The notes under the pieces are model-generated. The model had not been told where the DNA came from, made no database searches, and saw only the letters and a program-made list of their open reading frames with translations. From Gigaspora rosea (Eukaryota; Glomeromycota; Glomeromycetes; Diversisporales; Gigasporaceae), in the NCBI GenBank assembly GCA_003550325.1, contig QKWP01000578.1, positions 1 to 64,000 of the forward strand: DNA of 64,000 bases, written 5' to 3'. A program made the position numbers and the translations under genes. Position 1 is the first letter of the stretch, and the number at the start of each line of letters is the position of its first letter. Positions 10,980 through 22,206 of this stretch are shown piece by piece.

Positions 10980-12900
10980 ACAATGTTAATAACAAGCATT
11001 AGTGAGTTACATATCAGTAAATCATAATAGAAGCTATAATAATTTCAACACGAACTAACTCAACCCTAACCACATATTGTGATTATTAGAATAACGAGCA
11101 AGTTTGTATGAGAATTTTTTACAGTAATTCTTGATAGGAGCCACAATAATTTTGTTGCAAACTCAACTTTAAAATGTATTATATGCTGAGTAAGTTTGTA
11201 ACAGGATTTTTATAGTAATTCACGATAGAAATTGTGATAATACTAATACATACTAATTTATATTTCATCATTACATGATGCACGTTGTAAGAGTGGTGGG
11301 CATCGGGTATAGCTAAAAGCCACTAACAACACCTCTATCTAATCAAACCAATACCTTTTAATTGTGTAAGACTCTTGAACCTTTAATTGGTAGGCAAAAA
11401 GGATATAGTTGATTTGGCCTAGGTCTCAAGATTCTTTTAGGGACTTGATGCAATGAGGTTAAGTATTTCTGGGATTTCTTGTGAATACTTTTTCTGTTAG
11501 TAGTTCAAATGTCATTCCATTTATATACAGTAATTCTTCTTCTTTATTCTAGTCACACAGGATAAAAGGTTCTAATATAATACTAATGATCGTTATGTGA
11601 TCAAGGGTGAAATTATATGATACAGGTGATTAATCTATAATTAAAGGTTTAATCGATTTATAATTTTATAAAAGGTAATTATTTTGATCTTTCTTTCTTT
11701 AACTAGATTGCACTAAACGGAATTCAAAATGCAGTTTATGAAGTCAAAACTAGTGACATTACTTTACTTAAAATAACAAATACTCTACAGGTGAAAGGTA
11801 AATTCAATAAGCGATTTATTACAAGAATTTTGGGTTAAAGGGAAACTTACTCAGAGTTAACACTTCAACTCTTATTTTAATTCAACCTTAACCACATACT
11901 GTAATAGCAAGAAAATCTATAAGAGAATTTTTTGCAGTAATTCATAATAAAATCACATAATTTTATTGAAAATCATCTCAACCCTTAAGGAGCATGCCAT
12001 TTATTATGTGATTTTTACTATAGATACATGGTCAGAGGTAGTAATCACATCAATATATTATATTAATCAATCAGAATTAGATAAAGTGATCACACTATAC
12101 ATGGATGGGGGTGGCTACTAAGTAAAAAATCTCATGTGATAAATGGCATGCCCCTAACTACATACTAAATATCGAGTAAGTTTGTAACAGAATTTTTTAT
12201 GTTTTTGTAACATTTGTTTTGTCTTTATAAAACAAATTGAATAACACCAAAATAATGTAATTCTGATAATAGTTCATGAATTAATTAATTTTTAGAAAAA
12301 ATTTTTTAAGACTTTCTTATGATAATTTGATAATTGTAATACAAACCAACTTAAAATAAATTACCAGATGTGATTGCTAAAATAGCGAGTAAGTTTTTTG
12401 ACAGTAATTCATAAAAAATTTTTTAATAATGTGAATGCAGACTAACTCAACCTTAATCATATCAGTATTTCAGAAAACCTCAAATTTGCAGGGCAAAATT
12501 TGTTCAGAGGTTTCTGGCTTATAGGGCAAAACTAAAATTCTTCAGTGCAAAACATTTTGAATTTGAAAATTAGTTTCACCTGAACACTAAATCATAGAAA
12601 AACCATGATAATTCAATGCAAACTAACTCATTCACATACTTTAGTTACTAGAATAGTAAGTTCTATCTCAATTTTTTTGCAATAACTCAATATAAATTAG
12701 AATAATTTCAATTTCTAATTTAGAATGAATTACATAGAATTTCCAATAATTCAAATACAAATTGATTAAACCTTAGAAGAGTAAGTTCTATAACAGAATT
12801 TTCATGATAGTAATCACAATAATTTGAATATGAAACCCATACTGAAATATCAAGTAATGTTTGTAGCAAAAGTTTTTATAATAACAAGCAATTGCAATAA
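10980..12900. repeat. Field of a degenerate ~105-bp repeat
   Basis: The same sentence of words recurs with decay: GAGTAAGTTTGTAACAG, then ATTTTTTACAGTAATTCA, then ATAATTTTAATGCAAAC, then TAACTCAACCCTAACCACAT, then ATTACTAGAATAA. Clear copies lie near 11040-11250, 11850-11990, 12165-12220, 12340-12470 and 12600-12880. It looks like an old minisatellite; no coding is visible. Confidence 0.6.
11988..12154. mobile_element. MITE with GGAGCATGCC ends, TA target
   Basis: Terminal inverted repeats (AGGAGCATGCCATTTATTA on the left, mirrored as ATAAATGGCATGCCCC on the right) bound a 167-bp element. It interrupts a copy of the ~105-bp repeat exactly between CCCTTA and TAACTACAT, implying a TA target duplication. 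This suits a Tc1/mariner-type non-autonomous element. Confidence 0.65.
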
Positions 12901-12963
12901 TTTCACAAAAAGTTAAACTAATTTAATCTTAACAACTCAGATATTAAAGAAATTCAAAATAAT

Positions 12964-13116
12964 AATATCTTGGATTATAAGACATTAGTGAATTGATTCT
13001 TGACAGTAGTAATATATGACTGATACTGATTAGCTGCATAAACAGCTTATTAGTATTAGCCATGTCCGTTATTATTGTTAAGGATCAATCTACTAATACA
13101 AGTGATCCAAGATATT
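12964..13116. repeat. 153-bp foldback element
   Basis: The sequence starts AATATCTTGGATTATAAGAC and ends with the inverse (AAGTGATCCAAGATATT). Imperfect pairing extends through TTGATTCTTGAC / TTAAGGATCAA and almost to the centre near 13040. Confidence 0.7.
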
Positions 13117-13525
13117 AAATAATTAAGGAGCAGTCTGCCTCTAAAGAGGAAAAAAATTCAGATCTTATAATAAACAAAAACAGAAATTCATATAGTTTTT
13201 TTATAGTATAGGAATTTAGCTTGCTTATATATAAAAGTATTTTTATTTATTATATAAACTTTCTTTTGGTTTCTAATAAAAGTTGTAGAACTAATTTTTC
13301 TGATTTTATGGCAGTAAAATCATTAAAATTAGTCAGATAGATCACGAGATATAGGTTTGTTTTGATTTTTTACTATAGGGTTTTTTCTAAAGAATGGAAT
13401 CATGTGGGATTCCATTTCTATATAAGGCAATTAGTAAATCTCTGCTGATTTTTACTATAAATTTATACCCTTCTACTGTGAACTACCTCTTAAATATCTT
13501 ATATTTTTCTTTTAAAACATAATAG

Positions 13526-14562
13526 TGGGGGTGTAATAACATAGTATAGTTGGATTGTTGTCACCCCAAGTAGATATAACAAAGGTACAGAGTTTGAATC
13601 CTACTAGAGATAATTTTGAAAATTAACCTGTGTTATGGTAACCTGAACTCTGAGCTCAGATTTACAGATTTGTTTCGTAGGTTATACCAACTCGTATTGA
13701 GAGCTCTAGTGCTGTATTACATACAGAATCGGGGCACATAAATTCTGGGGAGCACAGGTGCTGTGTTATGCACAGAACCATAGGACAAAAGGAGACTATA
13801 CTTGGCATGATCTGAATAAAGAGGTAAACAGACTTTCAATAGTATCTGAACAGATGGTAACTAACTAGAGTGGACTAACCAAAAGTGGACTTATGATAAA
13901 AAGGGTTTATGGCAAACCCTACTACTGGACCACCAGAGTGCACTAGAGAAAAAGGATATGTGTTTCAGAATCATGTACCAGAGTGCAGGAATCTCTGGGT
14001 TCGCCAGAGCAGACTGTCTCTTCTGGGTCATCAGATTGAGAGTAGAAAGGCTGCCGGGGGAAAGGAAACTCTAGGTGAAAGAAACCGAATAGTGGGATAG
14101 TACTGTGGTTAGGTGAACTTTACAAGAGCAGAAATAGGCAGTAATAGCAGTTGCAGGTAACACCTGACTGAAAGTTGTTTGCCTTAGTGAATATGTATGC
14201 TACTGAAGTGTAGGTGATATCTGTGTAGGACAGGAACCACTCTGCCAAGTCTCTTACTAGGATAAATTAGTCCTAAAGGTTCTGGTTAGTATTTGGAACA
14301 GAGTTCCAATGATACAAGACAGACTGGCATGAGGCAGAGATTAAAGAGTTTAAATAGACAATGCCAGTATGTGGGTTGCAGGTATGGTGGCTAGGATAGA
14401 ACCTTCAGGTAGCTACTTAAATAGATAACCAAAAGTTGTAGGTAAAGCTAGTTGTACTCTCATCAATGTAATGAATATCTGATGTCCTCCATATAGGGTA
14501 TCCAGGTCTAATATATCTTGAATAAAAGCTCATACCACAAAGTGAGCACTTTGACTAGGAAA
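13526..14562 (+). mobile_element. Long tRNA-headed retroposon (SINE-like), 12-bp target duplication
   Basis: A 1,037-bp block with visibly higher GC than its surroundings is flanked by the perfect direct repeat AAAACATAATAG (13514-13525 and 14563-14574). It ends in an A-rich tail (AGGAAAAAAA) and has an AATAAA at 14521-14526. A perfect duplication plus A-tail is the signature of target-primed reverse transcription. The first ~80 bases carry an A-box match TAGTATAGTTGG and a B-box-like GTTTGAATCC; ATAGTATAGT followed by GTTGTCACC resembles tRNA-Asp (anticodon GTC at 13560-13562), with the cloverleaf lost. The longest internal frame (63 codons, 13909-14100) is not convincing. A retrogene with an accidental tRNA-like head is the alternative. 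Confidence 0.75.
13542..13601 (+). promoter_or_regulatory. Internal Pol III promoter (A and B boxes)
   Basis: TAGTATAGTTGG (13542-13553) matches the A-box consensus fully. GTTTGAATCC (13592-13601) matches the B box with one C-to-T change. The ~38-bp gap is normal for tRNA genes and SINEs. Confidence 0.55.
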
Positions 14563-14901
14563 AAAACATAATAGCACTATTGAAATATTTGTGAAAATAA
14601 GAAAATCTGAGCATTTTACTTAAAAAATCTTTGTGGTAAATGTAAGCTATTGTTCTAGTATGCTAAGATTTATTTTGCTCGTGCAAAATTTATTAATACA
14701 GATATCTTAATAAGTTAATTGAACAAAATATTTTTACAATATTGCTAATCGTACTGGTTCTGCGTGGCATCTATGCTGCACAGCTATTTTATTATTAATG
14801 ATAACTTGAAGGCTTGTATGTTACTTTAGGCTCAATTAGTACAGTCCAAATAAAGCTCAAATTAGTTTATATCAGTATTGTAAAATATGTACAATCTATA
14901 T

Positions 14902-15645
14902 GGAGGTATTGTGGCCAGGTTAAAGTTTCTACTAATAAAATTTTTTTAATAAGCAAATAGATTTTTGTAGAATTTTTATTATTTGAACTATACTTAATAA
15001 AGAATAAACTACTGTAAAAAAATCTTATATCAGATATTATATAAAGTTTTAGATATAAATAATTAGTATACAAATATAATATAAAAACTAAATTCTAAAA
15101 GGGGGTATTGTGGCCAATTATTTGATAGCGAATAACTTATGATCTACTAATCCATTTTGGATGATTTTACTACCAAAATAACCATTTCTGTGAGACAATT
15201 CTAACAAGTACAAAATTGTTAAAATCCAATCACGGGATCCCAAGATCATTAAAGGTAAATATATAAAAATTTTGCATATTTACTATTGATCTCAGGACCC
15301 CATAATTAGATTTTGACAATTTTATGCTTGTTAGAATTGTCTCACTGAGATGGTCATTTTGGTAGTAAAATCGTCCCAAAACTGACTAGTGGATCAAAAG
15401 TTTTTAACTATTAAATATTCTATATATATTTAATAATTAATTCAAATATACACAAAAATCTATATTTGCATAAATGATGATATCTTGTGATCTAGTAATT
15501 AGAATTGGGTAAATTTATACCATTCAATTCATCTCGATGAGACAAATCGAATGGTATAAAATTTGCCCAATTCTGATCACTAGATCACAAGATATTTCAC
15601 TTGGCCACAATACCCTCCCTGGCCATAATACTCTATTTATCTTAT
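14902..15645. mobile_element. Palindrome-bearing DNA element X, copy 1
   Basis: The left end GGAGGTATTGTGGCCAGG is mirrored by GGCCACAATACCCTCC and GGCCATAATACTCTATTTAT on the right. Inside are a ~300-bp palindrome (about 15110-15420, arms with AATGACCATCTCAGTGAGAC words) and a ~118-bp palindrome (15479-15596, centre TCTCGATGAGA). A second GGGGGTATTGTGGCCA at about 15102 marks a nested inner end. Copy 2, in inverse orientation, is at 30553-31314. No transposase is present. Confidence 0.65.
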
Positions 15646-15654
15646 ATATATATA

Positions 15655-16250
15655 AAAAAGAAATATATTTGATTAGTTTATTTTGCAATTTGATTTAATT
15701 TGATCAAATATATGATATCAAATCAAATTCAAATACAGAAATTTCAAATCAAATCAAATTCAAATTATTAACAAAATATTTCGATTTTGATTCAACAAAT
15801 ATTTGAATATTCAATTTGATTTTTATTGAACACTTAAATTTAATAGCTATTTATACAAAATTTAATTAAAATAACTCTTTTTTGTTTTAATTATAGGAGT
15901 ATTTTGATTAGAAGAGCATTTTTACTTAAAATACAAAATCAATTAGCTTAGTAAAATTTTGTATAAATCAAAAATATTAGAAAAATAGCAAAATTTTAAA
16001 ATTTTTAAAATTATGCACATGTAAAGAAATTCAAAAATATTTAATTATTTAATTAATTGTATATATAAATTCATTTAATGTTTGGGTTGGTTTTTGTAAG
16101 CAAATAATTAATATTGTAGCTATAAAATCTTTAAATTTACAAATATATTTGATTTGATTTAATTTGATCAAATCAAATTCAAATTAAGGGTTAATTTGAT
16201 TAATCAAATTCAAATATATCTGATATTTGATTTGATTTAACTTTGATGAG
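15655..16250. repeat. TTTGATTTGA word foldback
   Basis: Both flanks (15665-15840 and 16140-16250) are built of TTTGATTTGAATTTGATC-type words and their inverses around a non-repetitive core. The design matches the GGGTC, GGTTCAG and CGATTAAT elements elsewhere in the window. Confidence 0.5.
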
Positions 16251-16756
16251 CTCTATATTTGATTGTCTGTTGCTTTGACACTTTTTTTCTGGTATTAATA
16301 TAGAATAGTGTTTTAAAAACAAAACAAAGCCATTCTTGCAAAGACAAAGATAATATCAGCAGTTTTTTTTTTTTTTGATTACAAAAGATATATGAATCAA
16401 AAAATTGGAACTAATAAACTTTATTCAGTATGGTAATAATGCACATACCAGAGGAAATGAAACTATAGATATAAGAATTAATAAAGACAAAAACTAGTTG
16501 GAAAGATTTAAAAGAGGCAATTATAAAAATTTAATTGTTTGAGTAATATAGACAAAGAAAATAAGACAATATAAGGTTATGCAAGTAGAGTTGAAGCCAA
16601 TATTGAGAAATCAAAAATAAAAAAAGGTTATAAAAAATGGAATTAGTTTTTAATAGTTTGTGAAAGCTCTATCAAACAAAAGTAAAGGCCTTTTGTTCAA
16701 CTAATTATACTACTACTAGTGAGTATGTGTTCCAAATAGAAAATTATTAAAGTTAG

Positions 16757-16945
16757 AATATATATAGATCATTTATCATATGATTTTAGTGGTACAACGA
16801 GATTTATATAAAAATTAAAAATGTGCTACTAATAAAACTTTTTACAGTTGTAATCAAATTTAACTAAAATTTTATAATATATAGAACAAAATGCATGTTT
16901 TATAATAGCAAAATTTTAATAAAGTATATATTTAAAAAACTTATA
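16757..16945. repeat. Half of a TTAA-type MITE
   Basis: AGATCATTTATCATATGATTTTAGTGG and the following words (GTGCTACTAATAAAACTTTTTACAG, reduced here to fragments) repeat, in inverse orientation, the inner right half of the MITE at 31564-31930. The terminal GGGTAG end is missing. Confidence 0.5.
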
Positions 16946-17373
16946 CTTCTATATATCATAAAGTTTCCCAAATTGGCTCAAATTTCTCTGAGTTATACAA
17001 AATGGTTAATTTTGATTGGTCAATATCATATGATCATCATATGATTTATAAACAACTTTTGACTTTGAAAATTTAAATCTTCATAACTTGATAAATATTT
17101 AGCCAATTTTAATAATTTTACTATTTTTAAAATCAGAAAAACCTGCTCTATAATTTTATTTAATACTTCAAAAATAATTTGCTTAAGTAAATTTTACAAA
17201 ATTTTAAAAAAATCAATACCACAAATTTTATATGTAATTTGCAATTGATACCCCCTATACTTAAAGGAACTAAGAACTCAATAGTAATAAAAGGCCTATA
17301 GTAATAGCAAAGATTAGATAATTTAAATGTAAACTATATAACTTTGCCATTTGGGGCTTTATTAATTAACTGA

Positions 17374-17580
17374 GTAAAGCATAATAATGCAAACAAAATT
17401 AAAAAAATCAAATCTGATATCAAAGAGCTAACAAAAGCAATAATGAAGCTTACAAACTACAGTTTGGAGTTATATCAAGCCAAAGGAATTCAAACTTATA
17501 GCAGAATTTTAAAGCACAAAAAAGGAATTCCAAACTGTATTAATATAATAAGTGTTAATATAAAGGCATATATCTCATAA
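17374..17580 (+). pseudogene. Coding-like fragment, possible retrotransposon gag remnant
   Basis: An open frame of 68 codons without ATG (…IKSDIKELTKAIMKLTNYS…, ending TAA 17578-17580) has lysine/leucine helix periodicity. About 0.9 kb upstream (16440-16640) a frame with many stops contains SWKDLKEAIIKI and YRQRK, which recall gag capsid segments. Together they may be remains of one retrotransposon ORF. No LTR, protease or reverse transcriptase is visible, so this is a guess. Confidence 0.25.
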
Positions 17581-18139
17581 ATATCCAAATTGGAAGTCAA
17601 AATCTTTTTATAGAACAAAGAAATATAGGGAATAAGAATGCTCAAGTTTTGGGTACAAATATTTGATTTTTTGAAATAATAACAAAATTATATAATCAAG
17701 AAATTGGATACTTAAAAATCAAAATGATGAAAAACATAGTTCAAAATCCAATATATCAGGTCCCTATTGGGTAGTGTTCCTATAAACCTAAACTGAACTA
17801 AACTTAGGTCAAGTTCAGGTTCAGGTTCAGGTTCAGTATTGAACTGAACCTGAACATTTTTTAAAACATATTCAGGTTTGGGTTCAGTATTGAACTTTAG
17901 AGCTGGTTCAGATTCAGTTCAGGTTCAGTTTATAAGTTCATGAACATGTTAGGTTCAGTCTAGTGTTTATATGAACTAGTAATTCTAGGTCCAGGTTTTG
18001 TCTGGTCCAGACCAGACTCAAACTCTAAATTTTATTATTAAAACTTTATACTAAACTCAAACTTAATCATAAATTTGGTCAGGCTAGTCCAAATTTTGCA
18101 AATTAGTTTGAATCTGAATAAAAATATGTGTATTTTTTG

Positions 18140-18575
18140 ATACTGAACAAGTTTACTTAGAGTGAGAAGTATAAATCAGTTAGTAAAATTTAGAGAATCA
18201 TAGCATTTTGTATAATTTTATTAATAAAATTATACAAATTTCTATGATTCTCTAAATTTTACTAATTGATCATAACTTCTTGCACTAAGTAAACTTGTTA
18301 AGCACCAAAAAATACATCAAATAGGCATATTTTATTTTACTTTTCTTAAAATTTGAAGAAAAGATGCTTAATTTTGGAAATTTTTATCAAAAATTCAAAA
18401 TTAAGCATCATTGACGCATATTTTAAGAAAAATAAAATAAAATACGCTAATATATGTATTTTTTGGTGCTAAATAAGTTTACTTAGATCAAGAAGTTATG
18501 ATCAATTAGTAAAATCTAGAGAATCATAGAAATTTGTATAATTTTATTAATAAAATTATACAAAATGCTATGATN
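18140..18575. repeat. Alternating inverted satellite, segment 1
   Basis: Palindrome type 1 (core TTTTATTAATAAAA) is centred at 18222.5 and again at 18548.5, 326 bp apart. Palindrome type 2 (arms GATGCTTAATTTTG) is centred between them near 18385. The array stops at the N at 18575. Confidence 0.8.
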
Positions 18576-19018
18576 ATTGCGAATTTAAAAGTTGCTACAT
18601 ATAAAAGTTAATTTTTTACTATATAAATTGCATTTATGTACTAAGTAAAAATTGTTCGTAATAAAAAATTACACATATTATAAAAATTTTATTAATTTTG
18701 AATAAAATTTGATAAAGTTTTTATAGTATCAACTTTTGCGGGGGCGGGGTCTATTCTGCAGGGGTGATCACAAATTGGCCAATCAAATCACGTGTAAACA
18801 ATAAGTAAAAATAGGGTCACGAAGATAAAAACAACTATATCTTAGGTTCTACTGGGCCAATTTTAATGATTCGACCACCGTTAGAATCAGAAAAACCTCC
18901 TCTACAATTTTATTTAAAAATTTAATATGGTTATAAATAAAAAGTTTCTTTATTATTAAATATAAAATTTTTAGTAACTAGTTTATTAATAGAAATGATC
19001 TACATACCCTCTACCCTT
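18576..19018. mobile_element. Probable TTAA-type MITE interrupting the satellite
   Basis: The right end reads GATCTACATACCCTCTACCC followed by TTAA, like the GATCTATGTTCACTCTACCC-TTAA end of the MITE at 31564-31930. The left end is lost at the N (18575). It contains a segment matching the ACTGGGCCAATTTTAATGAT palindrome family (about 18845-18910). Confidence 0.4.
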
Positions 19019-19160
19019 AATAAAATTATACAAATTTCTATGATTCTCTAGATTTTACTAATTGATCATAACTTCTTGATCTAAGTAAACTTGTTTAGTA
19101 CCAAAAAATACATCATTTTAGTATATTTTATTTTATTTTTCTTAAAATTTGTGTCAAAGA
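19019..19160. repeat. Alternating inverted satellite, segment 2
   Basis: Half a unit running from the type 1 centre to the edge of a type 2 palindrome. It breaks off at AAATTTGTGTCAAAGA (19145-19160), the left target duplication of the next insertion. Confidence 0.8.
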
Positions 19161-19279
19161 ATAATTTAAAAAAACTCTTTCCTGTAGATCTGAAAATCAT
19201 AATAGAAACTAGCATACAGTATATTCGGTATAGAGTTTTAGCTTATAACTATACTACAATTAGTTAAAACTGGCCACAG

Positions 19280-19654
19280 TTGGCCTCCCAATCTAAAGAA
19301 AACACAATTATTAGATGTAAGAGGAAGGCCGTCCTATTACAAATACTAACTTCCTTTTTCCTTCTTTCACCATCTCTACGGGGGTCAGAAAAACACTCAA
19401 AAACCACAAACGGAAAATTTGCACTTTACAGGATCATAGCACTTGGGTTAGATATGCCAAAAAATAAAAAGCAAAAGATAGTTAACCCTCTGGCAAACCC
19501 TCTTCTATCAAATACATCAAATACAAAAAAAAACCCTCTTGCGCAGTATATTCAAGAACCTTTGAAAAAAATTCTTCAAAAACAGACAGAAAGTGGTGAT
19601 TTTAGTTTACCCCTAAAAAAAATTTTTAATGATATCATTGCAACAACAAATTGA
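19280..19654 (+). CDS. Short hypothetical ORF, Lys-rich
   Basis: An open frame of 124 codons ends with TGA at 19652-19654. The second half, from an internal ATG at 19454, has regular coding composition (MPKNKKQKIVNPLANPLL..., many Lys, Asn, Leu). The first half is less convincing. A PLANPLL / NPLAQYIQEPLKKIL pattern hints at an internal repeat of N-P-L-A. I recognise no family. It lies at the 5' end of the retroposon-like insertion and might be one exon of a broken gene continuing at 19849. Confidence 0.3.
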   Translation: MASQSKENTIIRCKRKAVLLQILTSFFLLSPSLRGSEKHSKTTNGKFALYRIIALGLDMPKNKKQKIVNPLANPLLSNTSNTKKNPLAQYIQEPLKKILQKQTESGDFSLPLKKIFNDIIATTN

Positions 19655-19848
19655 TAATAATCTAATTATTCCCACACACTCAATTTTGTCAACACAACAA
19701 CAAACTGGTAACACATATGGGCTGATTTCGTTTTTTGGACCTTTTTTTACATATATGTAAAACATTGTTTTAAGGTTTATTTTTTGATCAACAAATTACC
19801 TTATTGGCTATTACATTTTAAAATCGTAATAAACAAAATTTTTAATAT

Positions 19849-20137
19849 ATGAATTATCGTGTCGAACCAATTGTCCGTCCCTGGAACCCATCAAAAAAAA
19901 GTAAAGGTAATTGTTAATTGTGAAAAGTATGCTTAATTTATGTATATTTTCTAATATAACAGTTTTTTTACTTGTATTTTGTTTATAGAACATGTTTAAA
20001 TAGATTTGGCTTTGTAAAATGTCCCGTATGTATACGTATATAATTTTATTTTATATATTACATCTTATAAAAAACAATAATATTTATTATAATTAGCTAT
20101 TAGTAGAAAAACCATTTTGTTGCGCTGTTTGTGAAAA
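19849..20137 (+). pseudogene. Broken multi-exon gene fragment with Cys pairs
   Basis: An ATG at 19849 opens MNYRVEPIVRPWNPSKKSK, followed by a plausible donor (G|GTAATT). After T-rich sequence, an acceptor TTTATAG precedes a frame reading CLNRFGFVKCPV, with a GTATGT donor at about 20024. After ATAATTAG the frame LLVEKPFCCAVCEKC runs to TAA near 20137. The Cys spacing suggests a zinc-binding module. I could not join all three exons in one phase, so the copy looks broken. A second copy of the first exon, with TGG changed to TGA, is at about 60345-60395. Confidence 0.35.
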
Positions 20138-20460
20138 ATGCTAAAAAACAAAAGGTGGTTTAATTAATTATCTTATTCCATATTTCTATATGTTCACATG
20201 ACGGTGTTTTACGACTTATAATCACTATTTTAATCAGTAAAAAAACCAATTTTCTGATGATACAAGTTATTTCCCCGGAATTGCTTGTTATTTCCCAGAA
20301 TTTTTTGTTATTTCCCCGGGTGCACTTTAGACTCTTGTCAAAATTTCTTTAGATGGGATAAAAAAAACTATTTAGATTGCTAGTTTTTAAAATTTTCTTA
20401 AAAAGAGTAAAATGCTACTTAGGATGCTAGTTTTTAAAATTCTTTTGAACATCGTAATTA

Positions 20461-20766
20461 TTAAAAACTTAATAAAATTTTATTTAATATAAATCTAATA
20501 TTAATATCAATGCTAATATTTTTACAATTATTAATGTAAATTTGAGGAATTGAACTATTTTTCAAAAATCTATCTTGAAATTCGGGACTTGCTTGTTTTG
20601 AAGTAATAGAATTTGAAGATTTATCTTCGCTATCATTTGCTTGGTTTGACCAAATAGGATATGGGATCTTAAAAGGTTCGGACCAGTCATGTGGATTTTT
20701 TTGAATCTTGCGTTTCTTTCTACGATTATGAGAGTTTAATTTTACAATGAAGTAACGAAACTCTTT
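20461..20766 (-). pseudogene. Coding-like exon, basic/Asn-Ser-rich, no start codon
   Basis: On the minus strand, after the acceptor TTTAG (AG at 20768-20767), an open frame of 101 codons runs to TAA at 20461. It contains the basic cluster HNRRKKRKIQKNPHDW, then PFKIPYPIWSNQ, then a Ser/Asn/Lys-rich tail. Its composition is clearly coding-like. A preceding minus-strand stretch (about 20770-20990) is Asn/Lys/Asp low-complexity and hits stops. Probably a 3' exon of a degraded nuclear protein gene; the family is not recognised. Confidence 0.4.
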
Positions 20767-21200
20767 CTAAATTTAAATAAAAAAATTTTAAAGTTTTAAT
20801 TCATTTCATAAAAAAAAAATTCTCTTTTGCCAGATCTTCTCCTTTTTCATTTTATTATCCTAATTGTGCTTTCTTCTCTATTATTATCATTTTTATTGTG
20901 GCTTTTATCGTTATCATTATCAATTTTATTGCGGATTTCTTTTTTATTATTGTGATCTTCTTTATTATATGTAGAAAGTTAAACACATTAAGTGTATACG
21001 TATATATTAAACGTATATAAATTATATAAATTAAATTTTAAAACAAATAATAAAAAAAAAATGCCAACAAGAAACCTTCATGCAAGTTATCTATTTTGGA
21101 AAGGTAGGGTGCGATAAAAAAAAAAAGACTAATGAAAAAAGTTTATTTATATAAGCTGTAAACTATCAACATGCGTCATATAAAACGAAATATAACAATC

Positions 21201-21310
21201 TTATTTCCCACTGCGGGAGAATAAACTGATAAATCTCAATCAGCCGGGGGCCCTTCGAGCTCCCGGCTAATTGGGGATTTATCTCTTATTCCCGCCTCTG
21301 CGGGAAATAA
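21201..21310. mobile_element. GC-rich hairpin MITE with TTATTTCCC ends
   Basis: The left arm starts TTATTTCCCACTGCGGGA and the right arm ends CCTCTGCGGGAAATAA. Pairing continues through GATTTATC, and an inner hairpin AGCCGGG...CCCGGCT sits at the centre. It is a strongly structured 110-bp unit. I could not settle the target duplication. Confidence 0.65.
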
Positions 21311-21610
21311 ATAGTACTTAACTCGTATACTCAAGAGTAAGAACATTTTATGAGAAGTGAGAAATGGCACCAATGAAATACCCTTTTTCCCATAATGCCC
21401 ACTTGCCAATTTAATAAATCTAATACATTGTAAGTCTTTATAGAATGTACATAAATCCCTATAAAGAAGAAAAGTAATAGAGTTTGATAAGTAAGAAGCT
21501 TAAGAATAATTGTAATTGCACCATTAAAGACTTGAAAAATATTGATCTTTCATCTCACATATCTCCATTGTTGTTGTTCTTTGGTAAGACGAGCTTTACA
21601 AATTCTGGAC

Positions 21611-21847
21611 ATTTTTTGTATAGTATAACTTTTGCACTATATAGATAGCAGAAAGATAATAAAATAGTCTACAGAATTTCTGGAGTTGTCTAAAAAGTTA
21701 CGAAGTGAGCTTTGTACGTATAGCTTGNATTTTTTTTGTATAGTATAACTTTTGCACTATATAGATAGCGGAAAGATAATAAAATAGTCTACAGAATTTC
21801 TGGAGTTGTCTAAAAAGTTACAAAGTGAGCTTCGTACGTATAGCTTG
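21611..21847. repeat. 120-bp tandem duplication with N at the junction
   Basis: The segment from 21611 to 21727 repeats from 21729 to 21847, with only a few differences (for example AGCAGAAAG versus AGCGGAAAG). The N at 21728 lies exactly between the copies, so an assembly overlap artefact is possible. Confidence 0.7.
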
Positions 21848-22206
21848 TGTAAATATAAAATTCTAAGTGTAGTAATATCGTTTGTAAGAGAAATAAATCC
21901 GCCCATATGGCAGATTGTAAGTATTACATAATTCTATTGGTTAATCAGGGCGTCAAATGACTGACTGTTGTTATTAATCATATCAATCAGAGTGTCAAAT
22001 GACTAACTGTTTATCTAATATACCCTATAATTTTTGGGGTGCAAACAAAATCAGCTGATATGAATCCAATTTCTCATATGCCCACAGTTTTAGAAAACCA
22101 GATTTCTCATGAACCACAAGTCGCATATACAAATATATACCAAAACCAGGGCTAAAATAACTCGGACCCCCAGGACCCAGTCCACGCCCTCTCCACACTT
22201 GACAAA

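Noticed and set aside
13542..13604. Functional tRNA-Asp gene
   Set aside because: A and B boxes are present but the T-stem does not pair and the acceptor stem is absent. It is the head of a retroposon.
21611..21847. Tandem duplication as a biological event
   Set aside because: The N at the exact junction makes an assembly overlap artefact likely, so it is listed only as a repeat.
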